In this document: piece by piece, positions 50,624 through 59,723 of the stretch
Layout: every line of letters starts with the position of its first letter
How positions within the stretch are numbered: position 1 is the stretch's first letter
Assembly (NCBI RefSeq): GCF_016587415.1
Contig: NZ_BNJI01000001.1
Span: 4,565,501-4,629,500, forward strand
DNA from: Ktedonobacter sp. SOSP1-85
Lineage (GTDB): Bacteria; Chloroflexota; Ktedonobacteria; Ktedonobacterales; Ktedonobacteraceae
Direction: 5' to 3'
Length of the DNA stretch: 64,000 nt
Program-made: the position numbers and the translations under genes
Notes under the pieces: model-generated
What the model saw: the letters and a program-made list of their open reading frames with translations, nothing else
Database searches by the model: none
Told to the model about the DNA's origin: nothing

Positions 50624-52729
50624 CTAGGAAACAGCTTGTTCGGACTGCTGGTACTGCTGGAGCAGATCCAGGAGCCACTGCTCATTATGTACAGGCACTT
50701 TGGCTTTCTGGGCCTTTGCTAGTTTTGAGCCAGCATCCTCGCCCGCGATCAGGTGGCTAAGCGATTTGCTGACGCCCGAGGCGATTGTACCACCCAGGGC
50801 CTTAATGGCCTCTTCAGCCGCTGTGCGCGTCATCGTATTTAGACGACCTGTGAGCAGAAAGCTTTGACCCGTAAGCGGACCTTCAACATGCTTACGCTCT
50901 TCACGCATATTGAGCCCTGCCGCACGCAGGCGCTCGATTAAGGCCTGGTTCTCCTCTTGCTGGAACCACTGTGCCACACTCTGTCCAATCTTGGGGCCAA
51001 TGCCAGGTACTTCGTTGATCTGGGCTTCACTGGCGACCATAAGCGTGTCCATATCGCCAAAGGCGTCTGCCAACAACTGGGCCGTCTTCTCGCCAACATA
51101 GCGAATATTTAAGCCGAAAAGCAGGCGTGAGAGCGGGCGTTGTTTGCTGGCCTCGATGGCGTTGAGCATGTTGTTCGCACTCTTCTCCTTGATGCCCTCT
51201 AGTTCGAGCAGGTCATCGCGGGTCAGGTGATAGAAGTCGGAGACGCTCTGGAGATAGCCTGCTTCCATTAACTGCTCGCAAGTCTTCTCTCCAATTGTAT
51301 CCATATCCATCGCGCCCTTGGAGACGAAGTGCGTAAAGCTCTCAAAGTTGCGGGCCGGGCATTGCTGATTGGGGCAGTAGGCCATGGCCTGATCGGGGAT
51401 GCGGATGATGGCCGTGCCGCAACGGGGGCAATTCTCTGGTAGGTGATAGACCTCTTCGTTCTCGGTGCGCTTCTCCATGACGGGCTTAACGACCTGGGGA
51501 ATAACCTCGCCCGCACGCTGTACCAGCACCCAGTCGCCCACGCGTAGGTCTTTGCGCTGAATGTCCTCTTCGTTATGCAGTGATGCGCGTGAGACGGTCA
51601 CGCCACGAATATTGATGGGTTCAAGCTCCGCCCAGGGATTAACCGAGCCAGTGCGCCCAATATTGACTTTGATGTCGAGTAGACGCGTCGCAACCTGAAT
51701 GGGCGGGTATTTGAAGGCGATGGCCCAGCGTGGATCGCGCGCTACGACGCCTAGCTCCTCTTGATGGGCCAGGTCATTGATCTTGATGACCACGCCATCG
51801 ATCTCGTAGGGGAGGTTAAAGCGCTCGTGTTCCCACTTGTTGCAGAAGGCCATAACCTCTTCAAGTGTGTGTGCCAGTTGCACATGCGGATTGAGCGGGA
51901 AGCCCCATGCTTTGATGAGCTGGAGAGTCTCCCAGTGACTCTGGATGCGCATGCCCTGTACATAACCGATCTGGTAGCCAAAGAAATCCAGGTTGCGCGT
52001 ACCTGTAATGCGGGAATCTTTCTGGCGTAGCGAGCCAGCCGCTGCATTGCGTGGATTGGCGAAGAGCTTATTGTCAACCATCTGCTCATTGAGCTTCTCA
52101 AAGCTCTGCGTCGACATATAGATCTCGCCGCGCACCTCGACCTTCTCGGGAATGGGGGCCGCGTCGTGCAGTTTTTGAGGAATGCTGCGAATGGTGCGCA
52201 CATTGGGGGTCCAGTCTTCGCCTACCAGGCCATTGCCACGTGAGGCGCCCATTGTCAGGCGTCCCTGGTCGTAGGTGAGGGCCATCGCCAGGCCATCAAT
52301 TTTGAGTTCACAGACATAGGTAAAAGTAGCATTGGGCAAAATATTCTGTGCGCGCTTGTACCAGTCATAGAGCTCTTTCTCGCTGCGGGCGTTGGCGAGG
52401 CTCAGCATTGGCACCGGGTGCCTATATTGCGCTACATCCTGCAAGGGACTCGCACCCACGCGTTGCGTCGGAGACTCAGGGGTCACTAGTTCGGGGTGTT
52501 CGCCCTCAATACGCTGTAGCTCAATCATGAGTTGGTCATATTCGGCGTCGGAAAGGGTGGGATTATCCAGCACATGGTACTGGTAGTTGGCCTCTTCAAT
52601 CTGGTGCCGTAGCTCGGCGACGCGCTTGGCGAGCCTCTCCTCCTCCGTCTGCCCAGCATGTTCTAAGAGGCTCTGTGACTGCTCATTCGCCTGGTCCTGC
52701 CCGGATATTATTGCTTGCTCTTCTTGCAT
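50624..52729 (-). CDS. ligA: NAD+-dependent DNA ligase
   Basis: 701 residues, family-normal length. The adenylation lysine is Lys143 in CELKIDGLAMAL. The OB-fold and zinc finger follow with four cysteines (CPRCGTAI, then YCPNQQCPARNF). A helix-hairpin-helix region (GIGPKIGQSVAQWF) and a C-terminal BRCT domain (LTGQSFLLTGRLNTMTRTAAEEAIKALGG) complete it. The first 28 residues are a Gln/Glu-rich extension. AGGAGCGAGAGG precedes the ATG. It joins nicks in replication and repair. Confidence 0.96.
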   Translation of the reverse strand: MQEEQAIISGQDQANEQSQSLLEHAGQTEEERLAKRVAELRHQIEEANYQYHVLDNPTLSDAEYDQLMIELQRIEGEHPELVTPESPTQRVGASPLQDVAQYRHPVPMLSLANARSEKELYDWYKRAQNILPNATFTYVCELKIDGLAMALTYDQGRLTMGASRGNGLVGEDWTPNVRTIRSIPQKLHDAAPIPEKVEVRGEIYMSTQSFEKLNEQMVDNKLFANPRNAAAGSLRQKDSRITGTRNLDFFGYQIGYVQGMRIQSHWETLQLIKAWGFPLNPHVQLAHTLEEVMAFCNKWEHERFNLPYEIDGVVIKINDLAHQEELGVVARDPRWAIAFKYPPIQVATRLLDIKVNIGRTGSVNPWAELEPINIRGVTVSRASLHNEEDIQRKDLRVGDWVLVQRAGEVIPQVVKPVMEKRTENEEVYHLPENCPRCGTAIIRIPDQAMAYCPNQQCPARNFESFTHFVSKGAMDMDTIGEKTCEQLMEAGYLQSVSDFYHLTRDDLLELEGIKEKSANNMLNAIEASKQRPLSRLLFGLNIRYVGEKTAQLLADAFGDMDTLMVASEAQINEVPGIGPKIGQSVAQWFQQEENQALIERLRAAGLNMREERKHVEGPLTGQSFLLTGRLNTMTRTAAEEAIKALGGTIASGVSKSLSHLIAGEDAGSKLAKAQKAKVPVHNEQWLLDLLQQYQQSEQAVS

Positions 52730-52782
52730 CCTCTCGCTCCTGATAAAAAATAGCGTGTGGGAAACGTTTGTGGATTGTCTGC

Positions 52783-53082
52783 TTATCTCTTCTTTTTAAA
52801 AGGCTTGATAGTGGAAGACCTCGGGCGAGCCTTCAAAGAGTCCATTGATATGACTGCGCCATTGGGGGAAGAGGGGCCTTCGCGGAAATCGACGGTATGG
52901 GCTTCGAGCGTGCTCCATGAGTTTGTGACCATAAAGCGCCCTGGCTGCTCGATACAACGTGTGGCATGCGCGGAGATGCACTCTGGATGCTGGCGAATAA
53001 CCTCCAGCCCGCGAATAATACCCTGGGCCAGCTCTTCTTCTTTACCGACAACCGCCGTAAAAACCGCGATCTCTGTTATCAT
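52783..53082 (-). CDS. Antibiotic biosynthesis monooxygenase-fold protein
   Basis: 99 residues matching the ABM domain, a dimeric ferredoxin-like fold. MITEIAVFTAVVGKEEELAQGI and GRFMVTNSWSTLEAHTVDF correspond to the conserved strands. ABM proteins oxidise small aromatic or haem-like substrates; many are uncharacterised. The tail is Lys/Arg-rich. GAGGAGG lies 9 bp before the ATG. Confidence 0.85.
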   Translation of the reverse strand: MITEIAVFTAVVGKEEELAQGIIRGLEVIRQHPECISAHATRCIEQPGRFMVTNSWSTLEAHTVDFREGPSSPNGAVISMDSLKARPRSSTIKPFKKKR

Positions 53083-53275
53083 GGAAAAACCTCCTCAAAA
53101 TATCCATCGTGTACACTGACCTCACCCTGGCTGTGAGGCCCTGCCCTATCCTATCACGGAATGCAAGCGGGTGGTAGTCGCGAAAATGCTTAGCTGATGC
53201 ATTATCGAAAATGGCGAGAAAGCAGCATCCATCAGGAGGGAGTAGGCATGATGCTATTTCCTCCTGGCGTGCGCG

Positions 53276-54343
53276 TTAGCTGCCCTGGGAGTCGCTCCAG
53301 TCCTGTTGGAATGTTTGCTGGAGCGTATTGATCACGTTGCCATCGGCGATGATGACTCCAAGTTCGCGGTTACGCTCAAATGAGGCCGTGGAGATGTTCT
53401 CTGACCCCACAAAGGCTTTCTGCCTGTCTACGACCATCATTTTGGCATGCATATACAGTTTGCTGGACTCGCGAACCTTGACGCCACCATTCGTGATTGT
53501 GTCAATACCTTGCTGATTGCTATCACTACTCGATTGGGGTTGTGGCAAGACGACCTGGACTGCGACGCCGCGCTTGACGGCATTGATTAGGGCCTGTTCA
53601 ACCTGCTGATCCTGCATTTCTTCCGCCTCGACAATGAGCGACTTCTGTGCCCCGTTGATGAGCGAGAGGAAGGCGCCACGCGAGTTGATCGGGCTGACCA
53701 CGAGGTTCGAGCCATTGACCTGCACATCCTTGCGGTCCCAATCGGCATTGAAGATATCAATCGCTCCCTGTACATCCTGTGCGTTGGTATCGATGATGCC
53801 ATATTCGCGGTTGGTCGTGCTGGAACTGCCGCCCAGGGCCGAGAGGGTCAGGTTGGCGGTGAGAATATAGGCAGTCTTCCCATCGAGGATCATGCCCTTC
53901 TCATGCGTAAGGGCAAACGCGGGATTGGTAGTCTTTGCCTGGACGCCAGCGGCGTTCAAGCGGTCGATGGTCTGACTGGGTGAGCTGCTTCCACTGCCGT
54001 AGGGATGGCCCTCAAGCATGACACGCACATCCTTCCCACTGTGAGCGGCCTCTTCCAGGGCGCTGATGACGTGCCGCTCCGTGAGCAGGTACATCTCGAC
54101 CCAGACTGATTTCTGTGCCTGGTTAATGGCATCGGTGATCACCTGGTAACCTGCATCTGGCTCGACAAAGACCTGAACGTCCTGGGAACCAGTCCCGAGA
54201 CTGGTAGGTGACCCATTTGACGTATTGCTACTGGTTCCCGTCAAATCGCCGCCATTCACGTCGCAGGCCGCGAGTAAGAGGGCGAGTGTTAGCAGGAGTG
54301 GTATAAGTATAGACCAGTGCGTTAACTTTGTTATTGGTTTCAT
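53276..54343 (-). CDS. Phospholipase D-like secreted lipoprotein
   Basis: 355 residues starting at ATG 54343 (GAGGAG 10 bp upstream). A lipoprotein signal peptide ends in the lipobox LLAAC (Cys about 26). Two HKD motifs follow: HEKGMILD (about 160) and HAKMMVVD (about 310), each with the HxKxxxxD pattern of phospholipase D and related phosphodiesterases. Segments after each (ANLTLSALGGSS; SENISTASFERNRE) fit the family. It should be anchored outside the membrane. The substrate may be lipid or DNA. Confidence 0.88.
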   Translation of the reverse strand: MKPITKLTHWSILIPLLLTLALLLAACDVNGGDLTGTSSNTSNGSPTSLGTGSQDVQVFVEPDAGYQVITDAINQAQKSVWVEMYLLTERHVISALEEAAHSGKDVRVMLEGHPYGSGSSSPSQTIDRLNAAGVQAKTTNPAFALTHEKGMILDGKTAYILTANLTLSALGGSSSTTNREYGIIDTNAQDVQGAIDIFNADWDRKDVQVNGSNLVVSPINSRGAFLSLINGAQKSLIVEAEEMQDQQVEQALINAVKRGVAVQVVLPQPQSSSDSNQQGIDTITNGGVKVRESSKLYMHAKMMVVDRQKAFVGSENISTASFERNRELGVIIADGNVINTLQQTFQQDWSDSQGS

Positions 54344-54526
54344 CAGATATATCTCCTCGTACAAAATCCTTCCAGACCACTTATTTTTAGAAAACGCCTT
54401 CTACAATGTTATATACACTGCTTAGGGGGCGCAGCGGAAAGCACATTTTTATTACGCATGATCCAGCGAAAAGTGTGATGCACGTCATGGGATATCCTTG
54501 CTTTAGGGGAGGGATATGACAGAAGA

Positions 54527-54570
54527 GCAGGCCCTTCAGCCTCTCATTATCGGGAGACTGAAGGGCCTGC
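54527..54570 (-). terminator. Terminator downstream of hppA
   Basis: GCAGGCCCTTCAG (from 54527) pairs with CTGAAGGGCCTGC (to 54570), with an inner CTC/GAG extension. It lies between hppA and the phospholipase D-like gene, both on the minus strand. Confidence 0.7.
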
Positions 54571-54596
54571 TTAAGCACTGAAAAACGTGTTTGGGC

Positions 54597-56858
54597 TTAG
54601 GGGTGCAGAGCCACGAAGAGCGGGGCCAGCACCAGGGTGATCGTGCTCAGTAGCTTAATCAAGACGTGTAGCGAGGGACCCGCCGTATCCTTGAAGGGAT
54701 CGCCGACGGTGTCGCCAACTACGCTGGCCTTGTGGGCCTCGCTTTTCTTACCCAGGATGATGCCGTCCGGATCGAGTGAATCAACGACCTCACCTTTTTC
54801 GTTTACGCGTAGGTAGCCAGCCTCAATGAACTTTTTGGCGTTATCCCAGGCACCACCACCGTTATTGAGGAAGAGGGCCATCACGATACCACCCATGGTG
54901 CCAACCATGAGCAGGCCCGCTCCGGCCTGGGGACCCAGGATCGTCCCGACCGCGATAGGCGTAAGCACGGCGATGACTCCAGGCAGGATCATGGCGCGCA
55001 GGGCGCCACGCGTGCTGATATCGACGCAACGCGCGTAATCAGGATCGACGCGGTCTTCAACCTTCTCGGCCATGATCTTGGGATTCTCGCGGAACTGGCG
55101 ACGCACCTCTTCGATCATGTTCTGCGCGGCTCTACTGACCGCGCGGATGGCAAGCGAGCTAAAGAAGAAGATGAGCGTCAGGCCGAGCAGCGCCGCGATA
55201 AAGACTGTGATGTTCGACAGGTCCACATGGTAGACGTCGGGATTTTTCGTGTAGGAGAAAAGCACATCCAGATAGGCGCTGAAGAGCAGGAACGCGGCCA
55301 GGGCGGCTGAGCCAATGCCATAGCCCTTGGTCAGGGCCTTGGTGGTGTTGCCAACGCTATCCAGGGCATCGGTCACATCGCGTACAGCTTCAGGCTGATT
55401 GCTCATCTCGGTGATTCCACCGGCGTTATCGGTGATGGGACCAAAGGTATCCATCGCCAGAACATAGGCGCAGCTCATGAGCATACCCATAGTCGCGACC
55501 GCGGTTCCATAGATACCACCAGGATTGATCGCCGTGGGGAGGCCACTGTTGGTTGGGAAAGTAACGTGGCTTCCAAGGAAGAAGGAGAGACCAAGCGCGC
55601 AACTAATCGCGATAACGGGAAGCGCCACGCACTCGAAGCCGACCGAGATGCCGGAAATGATGGTTGTCGCCGGGCCTGTGAGCGAGGCCGCCGCGATCTC
55701 GCGTACAGGCCGCCAGGTACCGGAGGTATAGTACTGTGTGATATAGACAAAGGCGATGCTGAGCACAATGCCAACAAGACCTGACAGGCCATACCAGGCC
55801 CAGGGGGCAAGCCCGGCGGCACCGACCGCTTTGCTGTCGCCAAACAGGAGATAGCTGCCTACAAAGACGCCGATACCTGCCAGGATACAGGTAATCCAGT
55901 AGCCAATAGTCAGCTGGCGCATGGCGATATCGCCAGGATCGCGACCCGCGGCCTTATCAGGCTCAATGACGGCCGATTTGCGTACCGAGAGCAGGCCAAT
56001 AGAGGAGGCAATCAAGCCAAATGCGCTCATAACCAGGGGGAAGAGGATCCAACTCGGGCTTCCCGTGGCTGTATAGAGCGTAACACCCAGAATCATCGCG
56101 CCGATATTCTCGGCGGCGGTGGACTCGAACAGGTCTGCACCACGACCCGCGCAGTCGCCAACGTTATCTCCCACCAGGTCCGCAATGACGGCGGGATTAC
56201 GTGGATCATCCTCGGGAATGTTGGCCTCAACCTTGCCCACCAGGTCTGCGCCGACGTCAGCGGCCTTGGTGTAGATGCCACCACCTAGTTGCGCAAAAAG
56301 CGCGACAAAGCTCGCACCAAAGCCAAAGCCGATGATGAGCGAAGGCGCCACCGAAGGGTTGCTCAGGCCGTTATAGGCCGTGAAGAGAATCGAGACGCCT
56401 AGCAACGAGAGCGCCACCACCAGGAAACCGGAGACCGCGCCGCCGCGTAGCGAGACAATCAGGGCCTCTCCCAGGCTGCGCGTGGCTGCGCTGGCGGTGC
56501 GGCTATTGGATTTGACCGCTACGTACATACCAATGTAGCCTGAGAGGCCTGAGCAGAGCGCGCCAATGATGAAGGCAATCGCTGTGTGCCAGGCGAGCGA
56601 GAGGCGGTCAGCGTCGGTCCCCTTACTAAATAGGTAAAGGACGGTGGCTACAACAATGGCCGCAACGATAGAGAGCGTCGCGATGGTGCGATATTGGCGA
56701 TTGAGAAAGGCCATGGCGCCCTGGAAAATGGCGTTCGCGACTTTTTGCATTGCGGGCGTGCCCGTATCCTTGCGTAGGACCGAGTTTGCCAGGCTAATGG
56801 CAAAGATGATAGCGAGCACCCCAACGACGATGGGTACCCAAATATAATAGTTACTCAC
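54597..56858 (-). CDS. hppA: Membrane-bound H+-translocating pyrophosphatase
   Basis: 753 residues with about 16 membrane helices. It hydrolyses pyrophosphate and pumps ions. The catalytic region GGGIYTKAADVGADLVGKVEANIPEDDPRNPAVIADLVGDNVGDCAGRGADLFES is complete. The determinant of potassium dependence reads GNTTKA (Lys about residue 507): Lys here is the K+-independent, H+-pumping type, while K+-dependent enzymes have Ala. The GTG start at 56858 has AAGGAGG 5 bp upstream. A soluble pyrophosphatase gene lies upstream on the same strand. Confidence 0.95.
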   Translation of the reverse strand: MSNYYIWVPIVVGVLAIIFAISLANSVLRKDTGTPAMQKVANAIFQGAMAFLNRQYRTIATLSIVAAIVVATVLYLFSKGTDADRLSLAWHTAIAFIIGALCSGLSGYIGMYVAVKSNSRTASAATRSLGEALIVSLRGGAVSGFLVVALSLLGVSILFTAYNGLSNPSVAPSLIIGFGFGASFVALFAQLGGGIYTKAADVGADLVGKVEANIPEDDPRNPAVIADLVGDNVGDCAGRGADLFESTAAENIGAMILGVTLYTATGSPSWILFPLVMSAFGLIASSIGLLSVRKSAVIEPDKAAGRDPGDIAMRQLTIGYWITCILAGIGVFVGSYLLFGDSKAVGAAGLAPWAWYGLSGLVGIVLSIAFVYITQYYTSGTWRPVREIAAASLTGPATTIISGISVGFECVALPVIAISCALGLSFFLGSHVTFPTNSGLPTAINPGGIYGTAVATMGMLMSCAYVLAMDTFGPITDNAGGITEMSNQPEAVRDVTDALDSVGNTTKALTKGYGIGSAALAAFLLFSAYLDVLFSYTKNPDVYHVDLSNITVFIAALLGLTLIFFFSSLAIRAVSRAAQNMIEEVRRQFRENPKIMAEKVEDRVDPDYARCVDISTRGALRAMILPGVIAVLTPIAVGTILGPQAGAGLLMVGTMGGIVMALFLNNGGGAWDNAKKFIEAGYLRVNEKGEVVDSLDPDGIILGKKSEAHKASVVGDTVGDPFKDTAGPSLHVLIKLLSTITLVLAPLFVALHP

Positions 56859-57681
56859 AATACCTCCTTACAGGGATGAGGGTGATGTGATCCGCGTTGA
56901 TCAACTCACTTGCGTTTTTCTGAATGCTCTTATCTTGCATTCAGATCAGCCGGAGGCTAGACGCGGAGCGCCGTCTCTGAATGAGCATGAAGTGTGTGGG
57001 CCTCAACAAAGTTATCAGGTGCATAGTTCACAAATGCTGGCTTTCTCACAACCCCCTCCGCCTCTTAGGCTCAGCGCTCCTGATCCCAACTTCTGTGGAA
57101 AACCCGAGTCGAAAGATAGTGTAACATACGCGCGTCTTCTGTGACAAGAGTATTCTATTTAATCTGAGGCACAGCGTGTTATGAAGTGGAATTAAAAAAT
57201 GTCTACTAAGCGTACAATTGTTACACTCATACCTAAACACTGTCTGCTTGCCACGGTGATATATGTATTCCTACCTCTAAACTCCACAATATTACGAGTA
57301 AAGATATGCTTGTTGTGGATAAAAAGGATAAACGATCCTGGCCAGCAATAGAGGCAATAATTGTAAGAGATTGTAGCATAAAATTATGCAGGCGCAATTC
57401 TCTTGGCTGGCATGTAGAGCCTTTTGAACGTTACTGTTGAGTATTTGAACGTCTTCTGCCTAAGGGTTGATTTGCAAATAATGTAATTAGGAAATGTATA
57501 TTTAATGTAAGTATTGCATAGCTAGTAGGCTGAGAAATTGGTTGTAAACAGTGTATACGCTAAAGTGGTGAAATGCGATGGTGCGCAAAGCATGAAATGA
57601 CTGTTTTGCTAGGACCTGGCAAAAAAGAGGCGCGATAGAGGTGGAAAATTATTGTAACTGCTGTTTATATAGACTATGTGT
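56859..57681. other. Long AT-rich gap upstream of hppA
   Basis: About 820 bp without a supported gene; one 85-codon frame (56887-57144) has no ribosome site or recognisable composition. It may carry the hppA promoter and a long leader. A short element TACAATTGTTACA near 57216 recurs in the ppaC promoter region at 59544-59556 in reverse orientation. Confidence 0.35.
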
Positions 57682-57727
57682 GAGTGGCCTGGCGCTACTG
57701 GCATATGCCAGTAGCGCCAGGCCACTC
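57682..57727. terminator. 46-bp perfect palindrome downstream of ppaC
   Basis: Positions 57682-57704 and 57705-57727 are exact reverse complements with no spacer. It lies about 50 bp past the ppaC stop. Confidence 0.75.
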
Positions 57728-57777
57728 TTATCCCTATTCTCTTGTGTATTTCTTTGGCAGCAGCGTAACGGAGATGC

Positions 57778-59432
57778 TTAGTGAACGCCCGCGTGGTTCG
57801 CGATCAGGTGCTGGATGCGAGAGAGTTGAGGTACCATCTGCTTCTTACGCGAGACCATCCCCTCAACCATAATGGAATGCCCGCTAGCTTCGAGCGGAAC
57901 ATTAAAGGCATCAGCCGTCGCGTCCTCGTAGCCATGAATGAGGAGGTGGCAATTCATATTGATTATATCGACAATCATGAATAGGAAGGAGGTGTAGTTA
58001 TGCTTCTGCGAGAGCAGTTTCATTGTTTGCAGCAGCTCGGTGGTCCGCTTCTCTACCACGGCGGGGCTGGCGGTCTCTACCGTGCCAACCGCGAAGGTGA
58101 CATCCTGAACCGTAAACTCCTTGAAGTCTGAGGTCAGCAGTTCCTCGGCGCTACGGTCGTTGAGTTCACTGGCACCCGCTTCAAAGGCGGCCTGACCAAA
58201 CTCCTGTAAGTCGACCTGTGCGATGGCGGCTAACTTATGTGCGACCTCGACATCGCGTGGTGTGCAGGTTGGTGAACGCAGGATCAGCGTATCATAGAGT
58301 AAGCCTGCGAGCATGAGGCCAGCGACATCGCGTGGAATTTCGATGTCGGCTTCGCGGTAGAGGCTATAAATCAGGGTGCCGGTGCAGCCTACAGGCTCAG
58401 AGCGGAAGAAAATGGGCTTGTTCGTATGCACATTGGCGATGCGGTGATGGTCGATAATACCCAGGAGTTCGGCTTCTTCCGCGCCGTCAATTGACTGCGA
58501 GGGTTCGTTGTGGTCGACGAGGAAGATGCGCTTAGGGCGAGCCTTTAAGATATCGCTACGCGTAATAAAGCCGACGAGTTTTCCCTCGTTGTCCACGACT
58601 GTGAGCGAGCGTTCGCGCTGTAGTTTGGCCTGCACATCGCTCATCAAATCGTCGGGATGGCAGGAGGCGAACTCGCGCTCCATGAGATCTTCAACACAGA
58701 TGCTCAGGTTGATCAGGCGCACAGCGGTAAAGGTATGATAGCTGGTGTTTAAGACCATAACCCCTTGTTCGCGAGCGGCTGATAGGACCTGCTCGGAGAC
58801 ATTGAGATCGCCTGTGATGACCAGGGCGGCGGCTCCGCGCTGGATCGCGGTCAACTGGGCATCCTCGCGGTTGCCAATTACCACGAGGCAGCCTGGCTCG
58901 ACATAGTCAGCCATGCTTTCAGCCTGCATGGCGCCGACAAGGACCCGGTTGCCCAACTCGCGCCGACCTTCGACAAGGATGCGCCCCTTCAGGACTTTGA
59001 TCAGATTATCGCGCTTGAGGGGGATGCGATTGACGGTCTGGGGATCGAGATCATGGAAGAAGAGTTTGGCAAAATCTTTATTGGTGATAATTCCATAGAC
59101 TTTATTCTCATCGTCTACCACGGGCATAGTCTGCCGGTTGTGTTCCTGCATCATCTGCCCAGCCTCAAGCAGGGACTGATTGAGATGCGCTGTCAGGACG
59201 TCCTGGCGCATAAAATCCTGTACTTGCAGGTAGATATGTTCCAGGGCCTGGGGGGAGTGACCTGAAAGCGCTCGAGCGCATAGCGAATTTCCGGCTTGAG
59301 TTGACCGTGACGAGCGGGTATAACATTCTCCTGGCCCTGAAGCTGTAAGAGGCGTGCATAGGCATAAGCCGAGGCCACGGAGTCCATATCTGAATTTTTA
59401 TGTCCGATTACATAGATAGACTGTTGTGCCAT
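57778..59432 (-). pseudogene. ppaC: CBS-domain family II (manganese) pyrophosphatase, frameshifted in a C6 run
   Basis: Two adjoining frames make one protein of about 551 residues. The N-terminal frame (start ATG 59432) has IGHKNSDMDSVASAYAYA, the family II DHH motif. It runs off the family sequence at the C run (plus-strand G run 59250-59255). The next frame resumes at QALEHIYLQVQDF with CBS domain 1 (QTMPVVDDENKVYGIITNKDF), a DRTGG domain, CBS domain 2 (LTVVDNEGKLVGFITRSDIL), then GIIDHHRIANV and a DHHA2 domain. CBS-PPases split pyrophosphate under adenine-nucleotide control. One added C restores the frame, so sequence error, disruption or -1 frameshifting is possible. Confidence 0.85.
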
Positions 59433-59550
59433 AGATGAAATTTCTCCAAATCAGGCTGCTTCTGTGCTTGCTTGGTGTATAGGTGACCATCGAATTATCG
59501 CTAGATTTGCAAGCATCGTCAAGTAGTGTTGGCTCAGATTCAATGTAACA

Positions 59551-59578
59551 ATTGTATCATGATTGGCTGCTTTCGCAA
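59551..59578 (-). promoter_or_regulatory. Probable promoter of ppaC
   Basis: On the minus strand, TTGCGA (59578-59573) and TACAAT (59556-59551) are 16 bp apart. The leader to the ATG at 59432 is about 115 nt. Confidence 0.5.
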
Positions 59579-59646
59579 GTGGTTTAGCCTCTGAAGGCCT
59601 TTGCCATGCCCTTTTATTCTTATGCAACGTCTGCTACAAAGATAGC

Positions 59647-59687
59647 GTGTGAAGCGATGAACATCTTCGGCATTTTTCGCTTCACAC
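59647..59687 (-). terminator. Hairpin downstream of the M28 peptidase gene
   Basis: GTGTGAAGCGA (59647-59657) and TCGCTTCACAC (59677-59687) pair perfectly over 11 bp around a 19-nt loop. It lies past the peptidase stop at 59724. Confidence 0.6.
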
Positions 59688-59723
59688 ACTTGACACTGAA
59701 CGTGGTAGGCGCAGTGCCGTCTT

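Noticed and set aside
56887..57144. 85-codon open frame upstream of hppA
   Set aside because: No ribosome site and no family features.
57216..59556. Shared TACAATTGTTACA as a firm operator for both pyrophosphatase genes
   Set aside because: Only two copies, in opposite orientation relative to the genes, and one overlaps a -10 box; kept only as a side note.
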